Assembly: GCF_004362825.1 (NCBI RefSeq)
Contig: NZ_SNXZ01000004.1
Location: forward strand, 558,001-622,000
Source of the DNA: Labedaea rhizosphaerae
Lineage (GTDB): Bacteria; Actinomycetota; Actinomycetes; Mycobacteriales; Pseudonocardiaceae
DNA length: 64,000 nt
Direction of reading: 5' to 3'
A program made the position numbers and the translations under genes. How positions within the stretch are numbered: the stretch's first letter is position 1; every line of letters begins with the position of its first letter. The notes under the pieces were generated by a model. That model ran no database searches and was not told the DNA's origin. It saw nothing but the letters and a program-made list of their open reading frames with translations. Below are positions 44,963 to 56,973 of this stretch, in pieces.

Positions 44963-45993
44963 CGGCCGACATGACCACCGACATGATCGCCGACCCGTCC
45001 GGCACCCGGTCCCCCGGCGAAGTCCTGTCGTGGAGCCGGGCGACGCTGGAACCCGCGCTGCGCGGCGCCGTCGACACGCTGCCCGGCTCGCTGCGGCACC
45101 TGGTCGGCTACCACTTCGGCTGGTGGGACGAGCGCGGCGGGCCGACCGGGTCCGCCGCCGGCAGCGGCAAGGCGATCCGCCCGGCGTTGGTGTTCCTGGC
45201 CTCGCGGGCCGTGGGCGGCGACCCGCTGGCCGCCATGCCGGCCGCGGTCGCGGTGGAGTTGGTGCACAACTTCTCGTTGGTGCACGACGACGTGATGGAC
45301 GGCGACCACACCCGGCGCCACCGGCGCACGGTGTGGAGCGTGTTCGGCGTCGGGCCTGCGATCCTCGCGGGCGACGCGCTGGTCACGCTGGCGATGGACG
45401 TCCTGGACGGGCACCCGGCGACCAGCGTGCTGGCGGCGGCCGTGCAGGACCTGCTGTCCGGGCAGAGCGCGGACCTGGAGTTCGAGGACCGCAACGACGT
45501 GGTGCTGCCCGAGTGCGTGCGGATGGCGCAGCAGAAGACCGGCGCGCTGCTGGGGTGTTCGTGCGCGATCGGCGCGTCGTTCGCCGGGGCCGAGCCCGTG
45601 CGGGTGGAGCACCTGCGGGGCTTCGGCGAACAGCTCGGCCTGGCTTTCCAGGTGGTCGACGACCTGCTGGGCATCTGGGGCGATCCGGCCGTGACCGGCA
45701 AGCCGGTGTTCTCGGACCTGGAGAACCGCAAGAAGTCGCTGCCGGTGGTGGCCGCCCTCACCTCCGGCACGCCCGCGGGCGAACTCCTGGCCGAGCGGTA
45801 CGCGACGGCGGACGAGGACCTGCCCGGCCTGGCCGCGTTGATCGACGAGGCGGGCGGGCGGGCCTGGGCCCACCAGCAGGCGGACGCGCTGGTCGAGGCC
45901 GCGCTGTGCGACCTGCGCCTGGCCGACCCGGCGCCCGGCCCGGCGGCGGAGCTGACCGGCATCGCCGACCTCGTCACCCACCGCGATAGCTAG
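44959..45993 (+). CDS. polyprenyl synthase, predicted encapsulin 2B cargo
   Basis: A 344-residue all-helical isoprenyl diphosphate synthase starting at GTG 44959 (GTGA overlap with the shell gene). The first Asp-rich motif is [10 protein letters not shown] and the second is [16 protein letters not shown] and QKTGALLG are also present. Family 2B shells commonly enclose such enzymes through a disordered N-terminal extension. Here the extension before the fold is short (about 20-25 residues, [17 protein letters not shown]), so the loading signal may be compact. IspH, which makes its substrates, is encoded next. Confidence 0.92.
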   Translation: MTADMTTDMIADPSGTRSPGEVLSWSRATLEPALRGAVDTLPGSLRHLVGYHFGWWDERGGPTGSAAGSGKAIRPALVFLASRAVGGDPLAAMPAAVAVELVHNFSLVHDDVMDGDHTRRHRRTVWSVFGVGPAILAGDALVTLAMDVLDGHPATSVLAAAVQDLLSGQSADLEFEDRNDVVLPECVRMAQQKTGALLGCSCAIGASFAGAEPVRVEHLRGFGEQLGLAFQVVDDLLGIWGDPAVTGKPVFSDLENRKKSLPVVAALTSGTPAGELLAERYATADEDLPGLAALIDEAGGRAWAHQQADALVEAALCDLRLADPAPGPAAELTGIADLVTHRDS

Positions 45994-46001
45994 GAGCGTC
46001 G

Positions 46002-46964
46002 ATGATCAATACATCGGACCCGGCCTGGCGGGCGGTGTCGGGCCGGGCCCGCACGGTGTTGCTGGCCGCGCCGCGGTCGTTCTGCGCGGGGGTGGAACGC
46101 GCCATCGAGATCGTCGAGCGGCTGCTGGAAGAGCACGGCGGGCCGATCTACGTGCGCAAGCAGATCGTGCACAACCGCCACGTGGTCGAGGACCTCGAGA
46201 CCCGCGGCGCGGTGTTCGTGGAGGAGCTGACCGAGGTGCCACCCGGTGCCACGGTCGTGTTCTCGGCGCACGGCGTCTCCCCCGCCGTGCGCGCCGAGGC
46301 CACGGCCCGCTCACTGGACACAGTGGACGCGACATGCCCGCTGGTCACCAAGGTCCATGCGGAGGCCCGCCGGTTCGCACGGCGCGGTGACACCGTGGTG
46401 CTGATCGGGCACGCCGGTCACGAGGAGGTCGACGGCACCCTCGGCGAGGCGCCCGACCGCACCGTCCTGGTGGAAACCCCGGCGGACGTGGCCGCGCTGC
46501 CCGACCTGGCGCAGGTGTCGTACCTGACCCAGACCACGCTGGCCGTCGACGAGACGGCGGAGGTGGTGGCCGCGCTGCTGCGCCGCTTCCCGCACGCGCG
46601 CGGCCCCGGGTCCGATGACATCTGTTATGCCACAACCAATCGCCAGCGCGCGTTGAGCGCGATCGCCGCCGACGCCGACCTCGTCCTGGTGGTCGGCTCG
46701 ACGAACTCGTCCAACTCGAAGCGGCTCGTCGAGCTCGCGTCCCGGACGGGCGTACCCGCGTACTTGATCGACGACGCGGCCGACCTGCGGCCGTCCTGGC
46801 TGTCCGATGTGGACACGGTGGCGCTCACCGCGGGCGCCTCAGCCCCGCCTCCGCTGGTGGACGAAGTGGTGGAGGTCCTGCGGGCCCTCGGCCCGGTATC
46901 GGTCCAGGAACGCGAACTGGCCCGCGAGACGATCCGGTTCACCTTGCCGGGACGCGTGCGCTGA
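46002..46964 (+). CDS. ispH: 4-hydroxy-3-methylbut-2-enyl diphosphate reductase
   Basis: A 320-residue iron-sulfur enzyme of the MEP pathway that makes IPP and DMAPP. The three cluster ligands are Cys28 (SFCAGV), Cys112 (ATCPLV) and Cys207 ([10 protein letters not shown]), and the catalytic segments FSAHGVSP and GSTNSSNS are intact. It starts at ATG 46002 behind TAGGAG, 8 bases after the cargo gene, so it belongs to the encapsulin operon and supplies prenyl donors to the encapsulated enzyme. Confidence 0.96.
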   Translation: MINTSDPAWRAVSGRARTVLLAAPRSFCAGVERAIEIVERLLEEHGGPIYVRKQIVHNRHVVEDLETRGAVFVEELTEVPPGATVVFSAHGVSPAVRAEATARSLDTVDATCPLVTKVHAEARRFARRGDTVVLIGHAGHEEVDGTLGEAPDRTVLVETPADVAALPDLAQVSYLTQTTLAVDETAEVVAALLRRFPHARGPGSDDICYATTNRQRALSAIAADADLVLVVGSTNSSNSKRLVELASRTGVPAYLIDDAADLRPSWLSDVDTVALTAGASAPPPLVDEVVEVLRALGPVSVQERELARETIRFTLPGRVR

Positions 46965-46968
46965 AGGC

Positions 46969-47565
46969 TCACTTGGGTCGCGTGGGCGCGGACGCGGCCA
47001 GGAACTGGTCGACGAGCGCGGCCATCCGCTGGCGGTGGGTGTGCTCCGGCAACCGCCCGGAGCGCTCCAGCGAGACCAGGCCGTGCAGCGACGCCCAGCA
47101 GATCTCGGCGTAGACGTCCGGGTCGCCTTCGCCGTTCTGCGGCATGACGGCCTCACGCAGGACGGCGAACGCCGTGCGCATCGGCTTCGGCGTCTCGTCC
47201 TGCGCGAACGGGAGCCCGGTGGACAGGGCGAACATCGCGTCGTAGACGGCCGGGTTGGCCTCGGCGTACTCGACGTAGGTGGCGACCAGGGCGGCCAGTG
47301 ACTTGCGGGTCGCGCCCTTCGGCGTGATGGTCGCCTTCATCCGGTCGACCAGCTCACCGAAGCCGACCAGGGCGACCGCGGCCACGATCTCGTCCTTGCC
47401 GCGGAAGTGGGTGTAGAGCACCGGCTGGCTGTACTCGATCCGCTGGGACAACCGGCGCGTGGTCACCGCGTCCCAGCCTTCGGCCTCGGCCAGTTCGCGG
47501 GCCGACTGGATGATCAGTGCGTGGCGCTCGTCGCGCTCCCGGCCCTTGCGGACGTGCTTGGTCAT
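46969..47565 (-). CDS. TetR family repressor
   Basis: A 198-residue regulator with an N-terminal HTH (IIQSARELAEAEGWDAVTTRRLSQRIEYSQPVLYTHFRGKDEIVAAV) and a C-terminal helical ligand domain ending in EICWASLHGLVSLERSGRL, typical of TetR proteins controlling a nearby transport or membrane gene. It is divergent from the DUF4267 gene. The 87-base gap between them contains four CTAGCnnnGCTAG palindromes, almost certainly its operators. Confidence 0.93.
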   Translation of the reverse strand: MTKHVRKGRERDERHALIIQSARELAEAEGWDAVTTRRLSQRIEYSQPVLYTHFRGKDEIVAAVALVGFGELVDRMKATITPKGATRKSLAALVATYVEYAEANPAVYDAMFALSTGLPFAQDETPKPMRTAFAVLREAVMPQNGEGDPDVYAEICWASLHGLVSLERSGRLPEHTHRQRMAALVDQFLAASAPTRPK

Positions 47566-47574
47566 GCCCCAAAC

Positions 47575-47638
47575 CTAGCACCGCTAGAAAACCTAGCGCT
47601 GCTAGTGCTAGCGTTGCTAGAAAATCTAGCAGTGCTAG
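47575..47638. promoter_or_regulatory. four-palindrome TetR operator
   Basis: The 13-bp palindrome CTAGCnnnGCTAG occurs at 47575-47587, 47593-47605, 47608-47620 and 47626-47638. Start-to-start spacing is 18, 15 and 18 bases, so the sites form two mirror-placed pairs. Position between divergent genes suggests the TetR protein represses both itself and the DUF4267 gene. Confidence 0.9.
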
Positions 47639-47652
47639 GAATTGGAGCAGAG

Positions 47653-50569
<2,917 letters not shown>

Positions 50570-50599
50570 GGACCGACGGTACCTATGCACCCAGATGCA

Positions 50600-50615
50600 A
50601 TGCAACCCGTTGCAT
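50600..50615. promoter_or_regulatory. PadR operator palindrome
   Basis: ATGCAA (50600-50605) and TTGCAT (50610-50615) flank CCCG, 31 bases upstream of the PadR start. PadR regulators are known to bind ATGnnn/nnnCAT-type palindromes, which this fits. Confidence 0.8.
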
Positions 50616-50693
50616 ATCAATCGGCCTATTGACGCCGGTCACAGCGCGGCGCACAGTTCTCTGGTGGTCGATGACCGGACCCCTGGCAACTCG

Positions 50694-50795
50694 ATGCCGC
50701 CCCAACGGCTCTACGAGTGCTCGGTGTGCCACAAGCAGAAGCGGCAGGCCACGCCGCCCCGGTGTCACGGCATGCCGATGAAGCGCAAAGGCTAA
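50694..50795 (+). CDS. tiny zinc-ribbon-like protein
   Basis: A 33-residue frame starting at ATG 50694 with ECSVCHKQKRQATPPRCHGMPMKRKG. A CxxC pair and a CHG tail look like a one-knuckle zinc ribbon, and the C-terminus is very basic. A GTG at 50664 would give 10 more residues. There is no clear ribosome site, so existence is uncertain; the Cys/His pattern and lysine/arginine end argue for it. It converges on the next gene, overlapping its stop. Confidence 0.45.
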   Translation: MPPQRLYECSVCHKQKRQATPPRCHGMPMKRKG

Positions 50796-51781
50796 TCGGG
50801 CTCGGCGAAGATCGCCCGCAATGTGGCGCAGTAGCCGCGCGCGCTGGCGATGGCGGCTGAGTAACTGGCGATCGCAAAGATCAGGAACACGACCGCGACC
50901 AGCACGGCACCGACGAACATGCCGGTCCTTGTGCCGAGCACGACGAGTGCGAGCGCGGCCAGAATCACGTGGATGAACACGAGCGTGCAGTACATATCCA
51001 GCCGTGTTCGGAACTGGTCGTGGTGCTGCCGGAGCCGGGGCGGGATCGTCTCGCCCCTGCGCAGCACGATGCCCTCGGTCTCCTCGCCTTCGGGGGTGAC
51101 GACATCCTCGGTGGCCCGCAGGACGTTGCCCAGTTTGGTCGGCATCATCCGGTGGATCCGCGGGTACTCGTCGAGAGCCTTGATCAGCTGCAAGGACCGA
51201 CCGAGCCGATCCGGGCGTGCGAAGTGCCGCAAAGTCAAATCGTCGGCCGTCTTGCGGTGCTCTTCGGTCCATGGACCAACGCCGAGCCCTTCCGGCGAGT
51301 TCTCCGCCTCCATGATCCAGATGACCTCGCGCGGGATCCCGTGCCCCCGCATCGACTGCAGAGCTTCCTCGTCGATCAGCTTCTCGAGGTCCTCGGACCG
51401 CTTCTCGAGCTTGAGGCATTGCCTTGCCTTGTGGCGCACCAACAGGCGATAGATGCCGATCTTCACCAGCGGCCCACGCCAGTAGCCCTCCAGCCACCGG
51501 ATCGCGGTGAAGGCGAACGCCTGGCTGACCATCGTCGCGAGCACTAACGCGAAGAAGAGAACGACCAAGATGCCGAGTGGCTTCGCGGTGAGCGCCACCA
51601 CCGCGTGGCCGAAGTCGAAATTGCCCTGCGTGCGCAGTTGGGTCAGCACTGCCAAGCAGCCCACCAGCATCATCGCGGGTAGCCACGCGCTCAGGCTGAG
51701 CTGGTCCAGCACCTTCCCGAGGAACTGTGACAAGCCTTCGGGCGGCTTCGGCTCCTCTTTGGGCGGCGACTGCTCAGGCAC
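50792..51781 (-). CDS. unknown membrane protein with soluble middle domain
   Basis: A 329-residue protein; start taken at GTG 51781, which overlaps the SDR stop by 8 bases (GTG 51802 is also possible). A proline- and glutamate-rich N-terminus is followed by two hydrophobic spans (about 30-50 and 65-90), a charged domain of about 160 residues (ARQCLKLEKRSEDLEKLIDEEALQS, DLTLRHFARPDRLGRSLQL) and two further spans before the end. Codon choice is slightly less GC-biased than its neighbours. No family is recognised. Confidence 0.75.
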   Translation of the reverse strand: MPEQSPPKEEPKPPEGLSQFLGKVLDQLSLSAWLPAMMLVGCLAVLTQLRTQGNFDFGHAVVALTAKPLGILVVLFFALVLATMVSQAFAFTAIRWLEGYWRGPLVKIGIYRLLVRHKARQCLKLEKRSEDLEKLIDEEALQSMRGHGIPREVIWIMEAENSPEGLGVGPWTEEHRKTADDLTLRHFARPDRLGRSLQLIKALDEYPRIHRMMPTKLGNVLRATEDVVTPEGEETEGIVLRRGETIPPRLRQHHDQFRTRLDMYCTLVFIHVILAALALVVLGTRTGMFVGAVLVAVVFLIFAIASYSAAIASARGYCATLRAIFAEPD

Positions 51782-52463
51782 CGTGGACCGGCACGTGGGC
51801 ACCGTTCATCGCGCTCGAGGCGTCGTCGCAGAGGAAGGCGATGACGTCGGCGATGCGTTGCGGCGTGACCCACCTGCTGCGGTCGGCGTTCGGCTGCGAC
51901 GCGCGGTTGGCCGGCGTGTCGATCACGCCCGGCAGGATCGCGTTGGTCCGCACCCCTTGCGACCCGTACTCGGCCGCCAGGGCACCGACCAACCCGAGCA
52001 CCGCCGACTTCGCGGTCAGGTATCCCGACGCCCCCGGGAACGGGTGCAAGGCCGCCCGCGCCGACACGCAGACGATCGAGCCGCCGCCGGCCGCGAGCAG
52101 GTAGGGCAACGCGGCCTGGCAGACGAGGTAGGTCGGCCGCAGGTTCAGCCGCAGCAACCGGTCGAACTCGTCGACCGGGGTCTCGTGCAGCGGACCGCCC
52201 ATGGCGAAGCCGCCGACCAGGTTGACCACCGCGCGCAGCGGTGCGTCGGGGGACGATGCGGCGAGGTCGGCGCACTGGGTCACCGACGCCTCGTCGAACA
52301 GGTCGGCCTGCACCAGCTCCAGGCGCTCGTGCGCGCCGACGCGGGTCAGCTCCTGCTCGGCGACCCACGGCACGACCACCCGCCAGCCGCGGTCGAGCAA
52401 CGCCGCGGTCACCGCCGAGCCGAGCCCGCCGGTGCCGCCTGTGACCAACGCCGTCCTCGCCAT
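51774..52463 (-). CDS. short-chain dehydrogenase/reductase
   Basis: A 229-residue SDR starting at ATG 52463. It has the cofactor motif TGGTGGLG, NLVGGFAMGG in place of NNAG, catalytic Ser in CVSARAAL and the YLTAK Tyr/Lys pair. It is short for a classical SDR. It diverges from the FAD oxidoreductase gene with a 28-base gap and is probably coupled to the membrane protein downstream. Substrate unknown. Confidence 0.88.
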   Translation of the reverse strand: MARTALVTGGTGGLGSAVTAALLDRGWRVVVPWVAEQELTRVGAHERLELVQADLFDEASVTQCADLAASSPDAPLRAVVNLVGGFAMGGPLHETPVDEFDRLLRLNLRPTYLVCQAALPYLLAAGGGSIVCVSARAALHPFPGASGYLTAKSAVLGLVGALAAEYGSQGVRTNAILPGVIDTPANRASQPNADRSRWVTPQRIADVIAFLCDDASSAMNGAHVPVHGA

Positions 52464-52491
52464 GGGGGCGAACGCTACTAGGTTGGGGCCG

Positions 52492-53733
52492 GTGACCGAC
52501 TTCGACGTGATTGTCGCTGGCGGCGGCTCGGCCGGGGTGGCGGCCGCGGTCGGCGCGAGCCAGGCCGGGGCCCGGACGCTGCTGGTGGAGCGCGGCCCGT
52601 GCCTCGGCGGCGCCGCGACCCTGCGCAACGTGACGACCTACTGCGGCCTCTACACCCGCGAGGACAGCACGCAGGTGGTGTTCGGCGTCGCCGAGCAGGT
52701 ACTTACCGGGCTTCGGCAGGCGGGCGCTGTCGCCGACCCGCAAAAGCTCACGTCGGTGTTCGTGGCGTTCGACCCGGAGCAGCTCAAGGTCGTGCTCGAC
52801 GACGTGTGCATGCAGGCCGGTGTGGAACTGTTGCTGCACAGCCAGGTCGTCGGCGCGGAGCGCGACGGCGACCGGATCACCGCGGTCCGCCTGCTCGACC
52901 ACAGCGGCGTCCGGACGGTCACCGCCGGGTCCTTTGTGGACGCCAGTGGCGAGGCCGACCTCGCCGCGCACGGCGGCGCCGAGGTGCGCTACGGCAACGA
53001 CGGCTGGGTGCAGAACGGCAGCCTCGGCGTCCGGTTCGGCGGCATCCCGGCCACCGCCGAGGTCACCAGGGAGGTCGTGACCACGGCGATCCGCGCGGCC
53101 CGCGCTACCGGTCGGACGCTGCTCTCCGAGCGCAGCGCCATCACCCGGCTGCCGATCTCGGGCGACCTCATCACGTTCCTGGTCGACGAGGCCTATGACG
53201 CCCGCGATGCCCGTGACGTCACCCGCGCCGAGGTCAGCGCGCGCAAGCAGGCCCAGGAATACCTGCAGGTCATCCGCTCGTTGCCGGGTTGCGCGGGCGC
53301 CTACATCGCGAGCACCGGCCCGGAGCTGGGCACCCGCGAGTCCCGCCACGTGGTCGCTCGGACCAAGCTCGACTTCGACCACGTCAAGAGCGCGCGGCTC
53401 GGCCCGCACCCGGTCGCGCTCGGCGCGTGGCCCGTGGAGTTCCACCTCGGCCCGGGCAAGGGCTCGAAGTGGGAGTTCCTCGACGCGCCCGGTTACTTCG
53501 GCATCCCGCTGGATGCCTTGCGCAGCAACAACACCGCCAACTTGTTCGCGGCCGGCCGGGTCATGGACGGGGACCGGCTCGCGGGTGGCTCGCTGCGCGT
53601 GATGGGCACGGCGTTCGCCACCGGGCACGCGGCCGGGGTGGCGGCGGCACAGGCCGCGGACGGGGACCTCGACCCCGAGAGCGTGCGCAAGGAACTCAAC
53701 CGCCAAGACGCACGGTTGCCCGAAGGGAACTGA
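52492..53733 (+). CDS. FAD-dependent oxidoreductase
   Basis: A 413-residue flavoprotein starting at GTG 52492. The N-terminus has DFDVIVAGGGSAGVAAAVGASQAGARTLLVERGPCLGG, the FAD_oxidored (PF12831-type) signature, and the C-terminus has NLFAAGRVMDGDRLAGGSLRVMGTAFATGHAAGVAA, which contacts FAD. A cysteine in CLGG follows the dinucleotide fold. Substrate not predictable. It converges on the YeiH-type gene after one base. Confidence 0.88.
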   Translation: MTDFDVIVAGGGSAGVAAAVGASQAGARTLLVERGPCLGGAATLRNVTTYCGLYTREDSTQVVFGVAEQVLTGLRQAGAVADPQKLTSVFVAFDPEQLKVVLDDVCMQAGVELLLHSQVVGAERDGDRITAVRLLDHSGVRTVTAGSFVDASGEADLAAHGGAEVRYGNDGWVQNGSLGVRFGGIPATAEVTREVVTTAIRAARATGRTLLSERSAITRLPISGDLITFLVDEAYDARDARDVTRAEVSARKQAQEYLQVIRSLPGCAGAYIASTGPELGTRESRHVVARTKLDFDHVKSARLGPHPVALGAWPVEFHLGPGKGSKWEFLDAPGYFGIPLDALRSNNTANLFAAGRVMDGDRLAGGSLRVMGTAFATGHAAGVAAAQAADGDLDPESVRKELNRQDARLPEGN

Positions 53734-53734
53734 C

Positions 53735-54748
53735 TCAGAGCTGGCCGGTCAGCGCCTGCAGACCGAGGCTCGACGCCGCCACCGCCACCCACAGCAAACC
53801 ACCCAGCAGCAGCGGTCGTGGCCCGGCGGCCCGCAGGTCGTCCGGACGCATGCCCAGGCCGATCCCGGCCAGCGCCATCGTGATCAGGAACGTGCCGAAC
53901 ACGCCGATCGGCCCGTGCCAGGAAGCAGGCACCAGACCGATGGTGTTGAGCAGCGAAGCGACCAGGAAGCCGACCAGGAACACCGGCACGACCTTGTGCG
54001 GCGCCACGCGCCTGCCCGATCGCCGCCACGCCAGCACCAGCACGATCGGCACCAGCATCAACGCCCGGGTCAGCTTGACCACGATGCCGTACCCGCCGGC
54101 CTCGGGCCCGTAGCCGAAGGCGGCGGCCACCACCGACGACGTGTCGTTGATCGCCGTGCCCGCCCACAGCCCGAACGCGTGCTGGCTCAACCCGAGCAGG
54201 TGCCCGATGGGCCCGAACAGCAAGACGGCCGCGATGTTGAACGTGAAGATGGTGCCGATCGCATAGGCCACTTTGGACTTCTCGGCGCCGATCACCGCCG
54301 TGGTGGCGGCGATGGCCGATGCGCCACAGATGCCCGTGCCCACGCCGATCAGCAGCTGCGTGTCACCGCGCACGCCGAGCAGCCGGCCGAGCACGTACGC
54401 GCCGCCGAGCGCGATCGCGAGCGTGCCGAGCATGACCGGCAGCGACGAGCCGCCGACGTCGACGACGGTGCCCAGCGACAACCCGAGGCCGAGCACGACG
54501 ATCGAGAGCTGCAGGACCTTCTTCGACGCGAGCGTGTAGCCGACGGCCAGCCGCGCGGAGCGCAGGCCGGGCACGAACGTCCCGCACACGATGCCGAGCA
54601 GGATCCCGAAGACCGGCCCGCCGACGACGGGGACCAGCAGGCCGAGGCCAGTGGCCGCAGCCGCGAGCACGAGGGCGACCACCAGTCCGGGCAACGGCGA
54701 CGGCGGCTGAACCTGCTGGTCCGGTGCTACCCGGTCGACCAGCGCCAT
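53735..54748 (-). CDS. YeiH family putative sulfate exporter
   Basis: A 337-residue membrane protein with about 10 helices. It has the family blocks PVFGILLGIVCGT, LLIGVGTGICGASAIAATTAVIGAE and AINDTSSVVAAAFGYG. YeiH/YeeE-like members are annotated as putative sulfate exporters, without firm proof for most. It starts at ATG 54748 and diverges from the GntR gene. A perfect palindrome 12 bases upstream marks direct GntR control. Sulfur genes (cysteine dioxygenase, rhodanese) lie within 3 kb. Confidence 0.9.
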   Translation of the reverse strand: MALVDRVAPDQQVQPPSPLPGLVVALVLAAAATGLGLLVPVVGGPVFGILLGIVCGTFVPGLRSARLAVGYTLASKKVLQLSIVVLGLGLSLGTVVDVGGSSLPVMLGTLAIALGGAYVLGRLLGVRGDTQLLIGVGTGICGASAIAATTAVIGAEKSKVAYAIGTIFTFNIAAVLLFGPIGHLLGLSQHAFGLWAGTAINDTSSVVAAAFGYGPEAGGYGIVVKLTRALMLVPIVLVLAWRRSGRRVAPHKVVPVFLVGFLVASLLNTIGLVPASWHGPIGVFGTFLITMALAGIGLGMRPDDLRAAGPRPLLLGGLLWVAVAASSLGLQALTGQL

Positions 54749-54759
54749 CCGCCACCTCC

Positions 54760-54799
54760 AAATGTCCGGACATTTAAGTTACCGGGTGACCGGACATTT
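54760..54799. promoter_or_regulatory. GntR operator region with 16-bp perfect palindrome
   Basis: AAATGTCCGGACATTT at 54760-54775 is a perfect palindrome. A second, partial copy (CCGGACATTTGTCC) lies at 54790-54803. Both sit between the divergent YeiH-type and GntR genes. HutC-class GntR proteins usually bind such AT-flanked palindromes. The first site should cover the YeiH promoter and the second the GntR promoter. Confidence 0.85.
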
Positions 54800-54821
54800 G
54801 TCCATCAGTACCGTGACGGCC

Positions 54822-55571
54822 ATGACCAGCCGTCCCCTCGACCGCGACGCTGACCTGCCGCTGTGGCAGCAGCTGCAGCGCGACCTGGTGACGCGGCTGG
54901 AGGCGGGCGAGTTCGCCGACAAGTTCCCCGGCGAGCTGGCGCTGGTGCACGACTACGGGGTCAGCAGGCACACGGTCCGCCAGGCCCTGGCGCGGTTGCG
55001 GGCCGACGGCCTGATCGTGGCCGGGCGGGGCCGGCAGCCGAAAGTGGCGACCGCGCCGGAGATCCACCAGCCGCTCGGCGCGCTCTACAGCATGTTCGCC
55101 TCCGTCGAGGCGGCCGGGCTCGACCAGCACAGCACCGTGCGCACTCTCGACATCCGGGCCGACGCCCTGATCGCCGAACGCCTCGGGCTCGAAGGCTCGA
55201 CGCCCATGGTGTTCCTCGAACGCGTGCGGCACGCGGGCGACGAGCCGCTCGCCGTCGACCGGGTGTGGCTGCCCGCCGCGCTGGCCCGGCCGGTGCTGGA
55301 CGCCGACTTCCGCCACACCGCGCTCTACCGGGAGCTCGAGGACCGCACCGGGATCGTGGTCAGCCGCGGCCGCGAGGAGATCCGCGCGGTAGTGCCGACC
55401 GCCGGGGAGCGGCGGCTGCTGGGCTGCGGCCGGGACGCCGCGGCACTGTCGATCACGCGCCTGGGCTACACCACCGACGGCCCGGTGGAGTGGCGGCACA
55501 CGATCGTGCGCGGCGACCGCTTCGCCCTCACCGCCGAATACTCGGCCGGCGCCTACCGGCTCACGAGCTGA
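54822..55571 (+). CDS. GntR family regulator with UTRA domain (HutC class)
   Basis: A 249-residue regulator; the start is ATG 54822, with GTG 54813 close by. The winged helix (LPLWQQLQRDLVTRLEAGEF, DYGVSRHTVRQALARLRADGLIVAGRGRQPKV) is followed by a UTRA ligand domain (MVFLERVRHAGDEPLAVDRVWLP, LYRELEDRTGIVVSRGREEIRAV). It likely controls the divergent YeiH-type exporter in response to a small molecule, possibly a sulfur compound. Confidence 0.92.
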   Translation: MTSRPLDRDADLPLWQQLQRDLVTRLEAGEFADKFPGELALVHDYGVSRHTVRQALARLRADGLIVAGRGRQPKVATAPEIHQPLGALYSMFASVEAAGLDQHSTVRTLDIRADALIAERLGLEGSTPMVFLERVRHAGDEPLAVDRVWLPAALARPVLDADFRHTALYRELEDRTGIVVSRGREEIRAVVPTAGERRLLGCGRDAAALSITRLGYTTDGPVEWRHTIVRGDRFALTAEYSAGAYRLTS

Positions 55572-55802
55572 CCAGCGCCGGCGTGACCCGGTGATCGTGA
55601 CGCACCGCTCGGGCGCACCTTCCTCTTCCTGCGAACGTGCGCAGCCCCGCAGTCGTTCCTGCGGTGCACCGCAAGGTTGCCCTCCCGGGACTGGCATCGG
55701 CAGGAATCGACTGGTGGGACCACAGATGCCGCGGCTGGAGGCGGCGAGCTCGGGCCGGCGCAAGCCTTCGCGCTGCTGCGCAGCTCGGCCGGCAGCCATC
55801 CG

Positions 55803-56186
55803 TCACGAGCTGAGTTCCTCGGTCGCGTCGAACTCGTCGTGGTCGGAGAACACGAACACCCGCACCGCGTTGCCGGTGCCCGGGTGCACCTGCGCGAGGT
55901 AGGCCGACACCGGCTCCCCCACGATCGCCTCGATGGCGGACAGGAAGTCCTCGCGGGTCGCCTCGTGCAGGGCCTCGTGGTGCTCGATCACCGCGGCCCG
56001 GTAGCCGCGCTCGGTCAGCACCGCGTCGGCCACGGTCAGGCTGTCCACCGACAGCACGACCAGGCTGACCGGGTCGTCCTCGCTCACCGAGACCTTGACG
56101 TTGCGCGGCCCCCGCCCGTAGAACGTGCGCTCCAGGCTGGTGATCTTCTCGGCGACGGCGTTGCGTTGCGCCTTCGTTATCCGCAC
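55803..56186 (-). CDS. DUF2294 family protein
   Basis: A 127-residue protein starting at GTG 56186. It contains FYGRGPRNVKVSVSEDD, LTVADAVLTERGYRAAVIEHHEALHEATREDFLSAIEAIVGEPVSAYLAQVH and RVFVFSD, the DUF2294 pattern (short cytosolic proteins of unknown function with a conserved RGP motif). It stands alone. The 231 bases between it and the GntR gene hold nothing I can identify. Confidence 0.85.
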   Translation of the reverse strand: MRITKAQRNAVAEKITSLERTFYGRGPRNVKVSVSEDDPVSLVVLSVDSLTVADAVLTERGYRAAVIEHHEALHEATREDFLSAIEAIVGEPVSAYLAQVHPGTGNAVRVFVFSDHDEFDATEELSS

Positions 56187-56439
56187 GCTTGGAGTTTAGG
56201 CGTGACCACCCGCTCTGTGCTCGCTCCAGGTCTTGGGGTTACCCTGCGGACAAGGCGCCCGATCGGGTGCCCCACGAAACCTGACAAAAGCATAGTGAAT
56301 TCGGGCTGCCGTGCAGCGATCGTGCGGTAGGGCGGCTCGAGCGAGATACATCCCGCGATGGCCGGGTGCGACGACTCCCACGAATCCGGGGGTCGGCGGA
56401 TGCGGACATCACGGGTGTGGCAGCAGAAAGGCTTATCTC

Positions 56440-56973
56440 GTGGACACACGCCACCGCGGGCTGCAGACGCCCGCCCAGTTGCGCTCCCTGGTCGCCGACA
56501 TCGCCGCGACGCCCGAACTCTGGGCGGACGAGGTCCGGTTCGACCTGACGGAACGCTATTTCTCCCGGCTGCGGCTGACCGACGACTACGAGGTCTGGCT
56601 GATCTGCTGGGACATCGGTCAGGACACCCTCTTGCACGACCACGGCGGCAGCGTCGGCGCGTTCGCGGTGGCCAGGGGCAGTCTCGTCGAGGACCACGGC
56701 AGCCTGACCACGCCGGGTCTGCGCACCAGGAGGCACACCGCGGGCGACGCGGTGGCGTTCGGGCCGGACTACGTGCACAACCTGGTCAACGTCAGCATGA
56801 CGCCGACGGTCAGCATCCACGCCTACGCACCGGCGTTGACGTCGATGAACTTCTACTGCTGGTTGCCGACCGGGCTGCACCACCTGCGTGAGATCGCCTG
56901 CGACACACCCGAACCCGACACCACCGCGCTCGAAGCCGAGGCCGCGGAGCTGCGTGTGGCGGTGGCGCCGTGA
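56440..56973 (+). CDS. cysteine dioxygenase type I
   Basis: A 177-residue cupin starting at GTG 56440 behind AAAGG. Iron ligands are expected from HDHGGSVGAF (two His) and VHNLVN (third His), with the cupin strand GSLVEDHG between. It oxidises cysteine to cysteine sulfinate. The stop overlaps the rhodanese start (GTGA), an arrangement common in actinobacteria for sulfur disposal. The 250-base leader upstream is unusually long and carries no obvious structure that I could name. Confidence 0.9.
   Translation: MDTRHRGLQTPAQLRSLVADIAATPELWADEVRFDLTERYFSRLRLTDDYEVWLICWDIGQDTLLHDHGGSVGAFAVARGSLVEDHGSLTTPGLRTRRHTAGDAVAFGPDYVHNLVNVSMTPTVSIHAYAPALTSMNFYCWLPTGLHHLREIACDTPEPDTTALEAEAAELRVAVAP

Noticed and set aside
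55572..55802. Possible RNA gene in the gap after the GntR gene
   Set aside because: No tRNA-like arms or T-loop motif were found, and the short stems seen are expected at this GC content.
56187..56439. Possible riboswitch upstream of cysteine dioxygenase
   Set aside because: The 250-base leader is long, but I could not match it to any known riboswitch core. A covariance search would be needed, so it is not reported as a feature.
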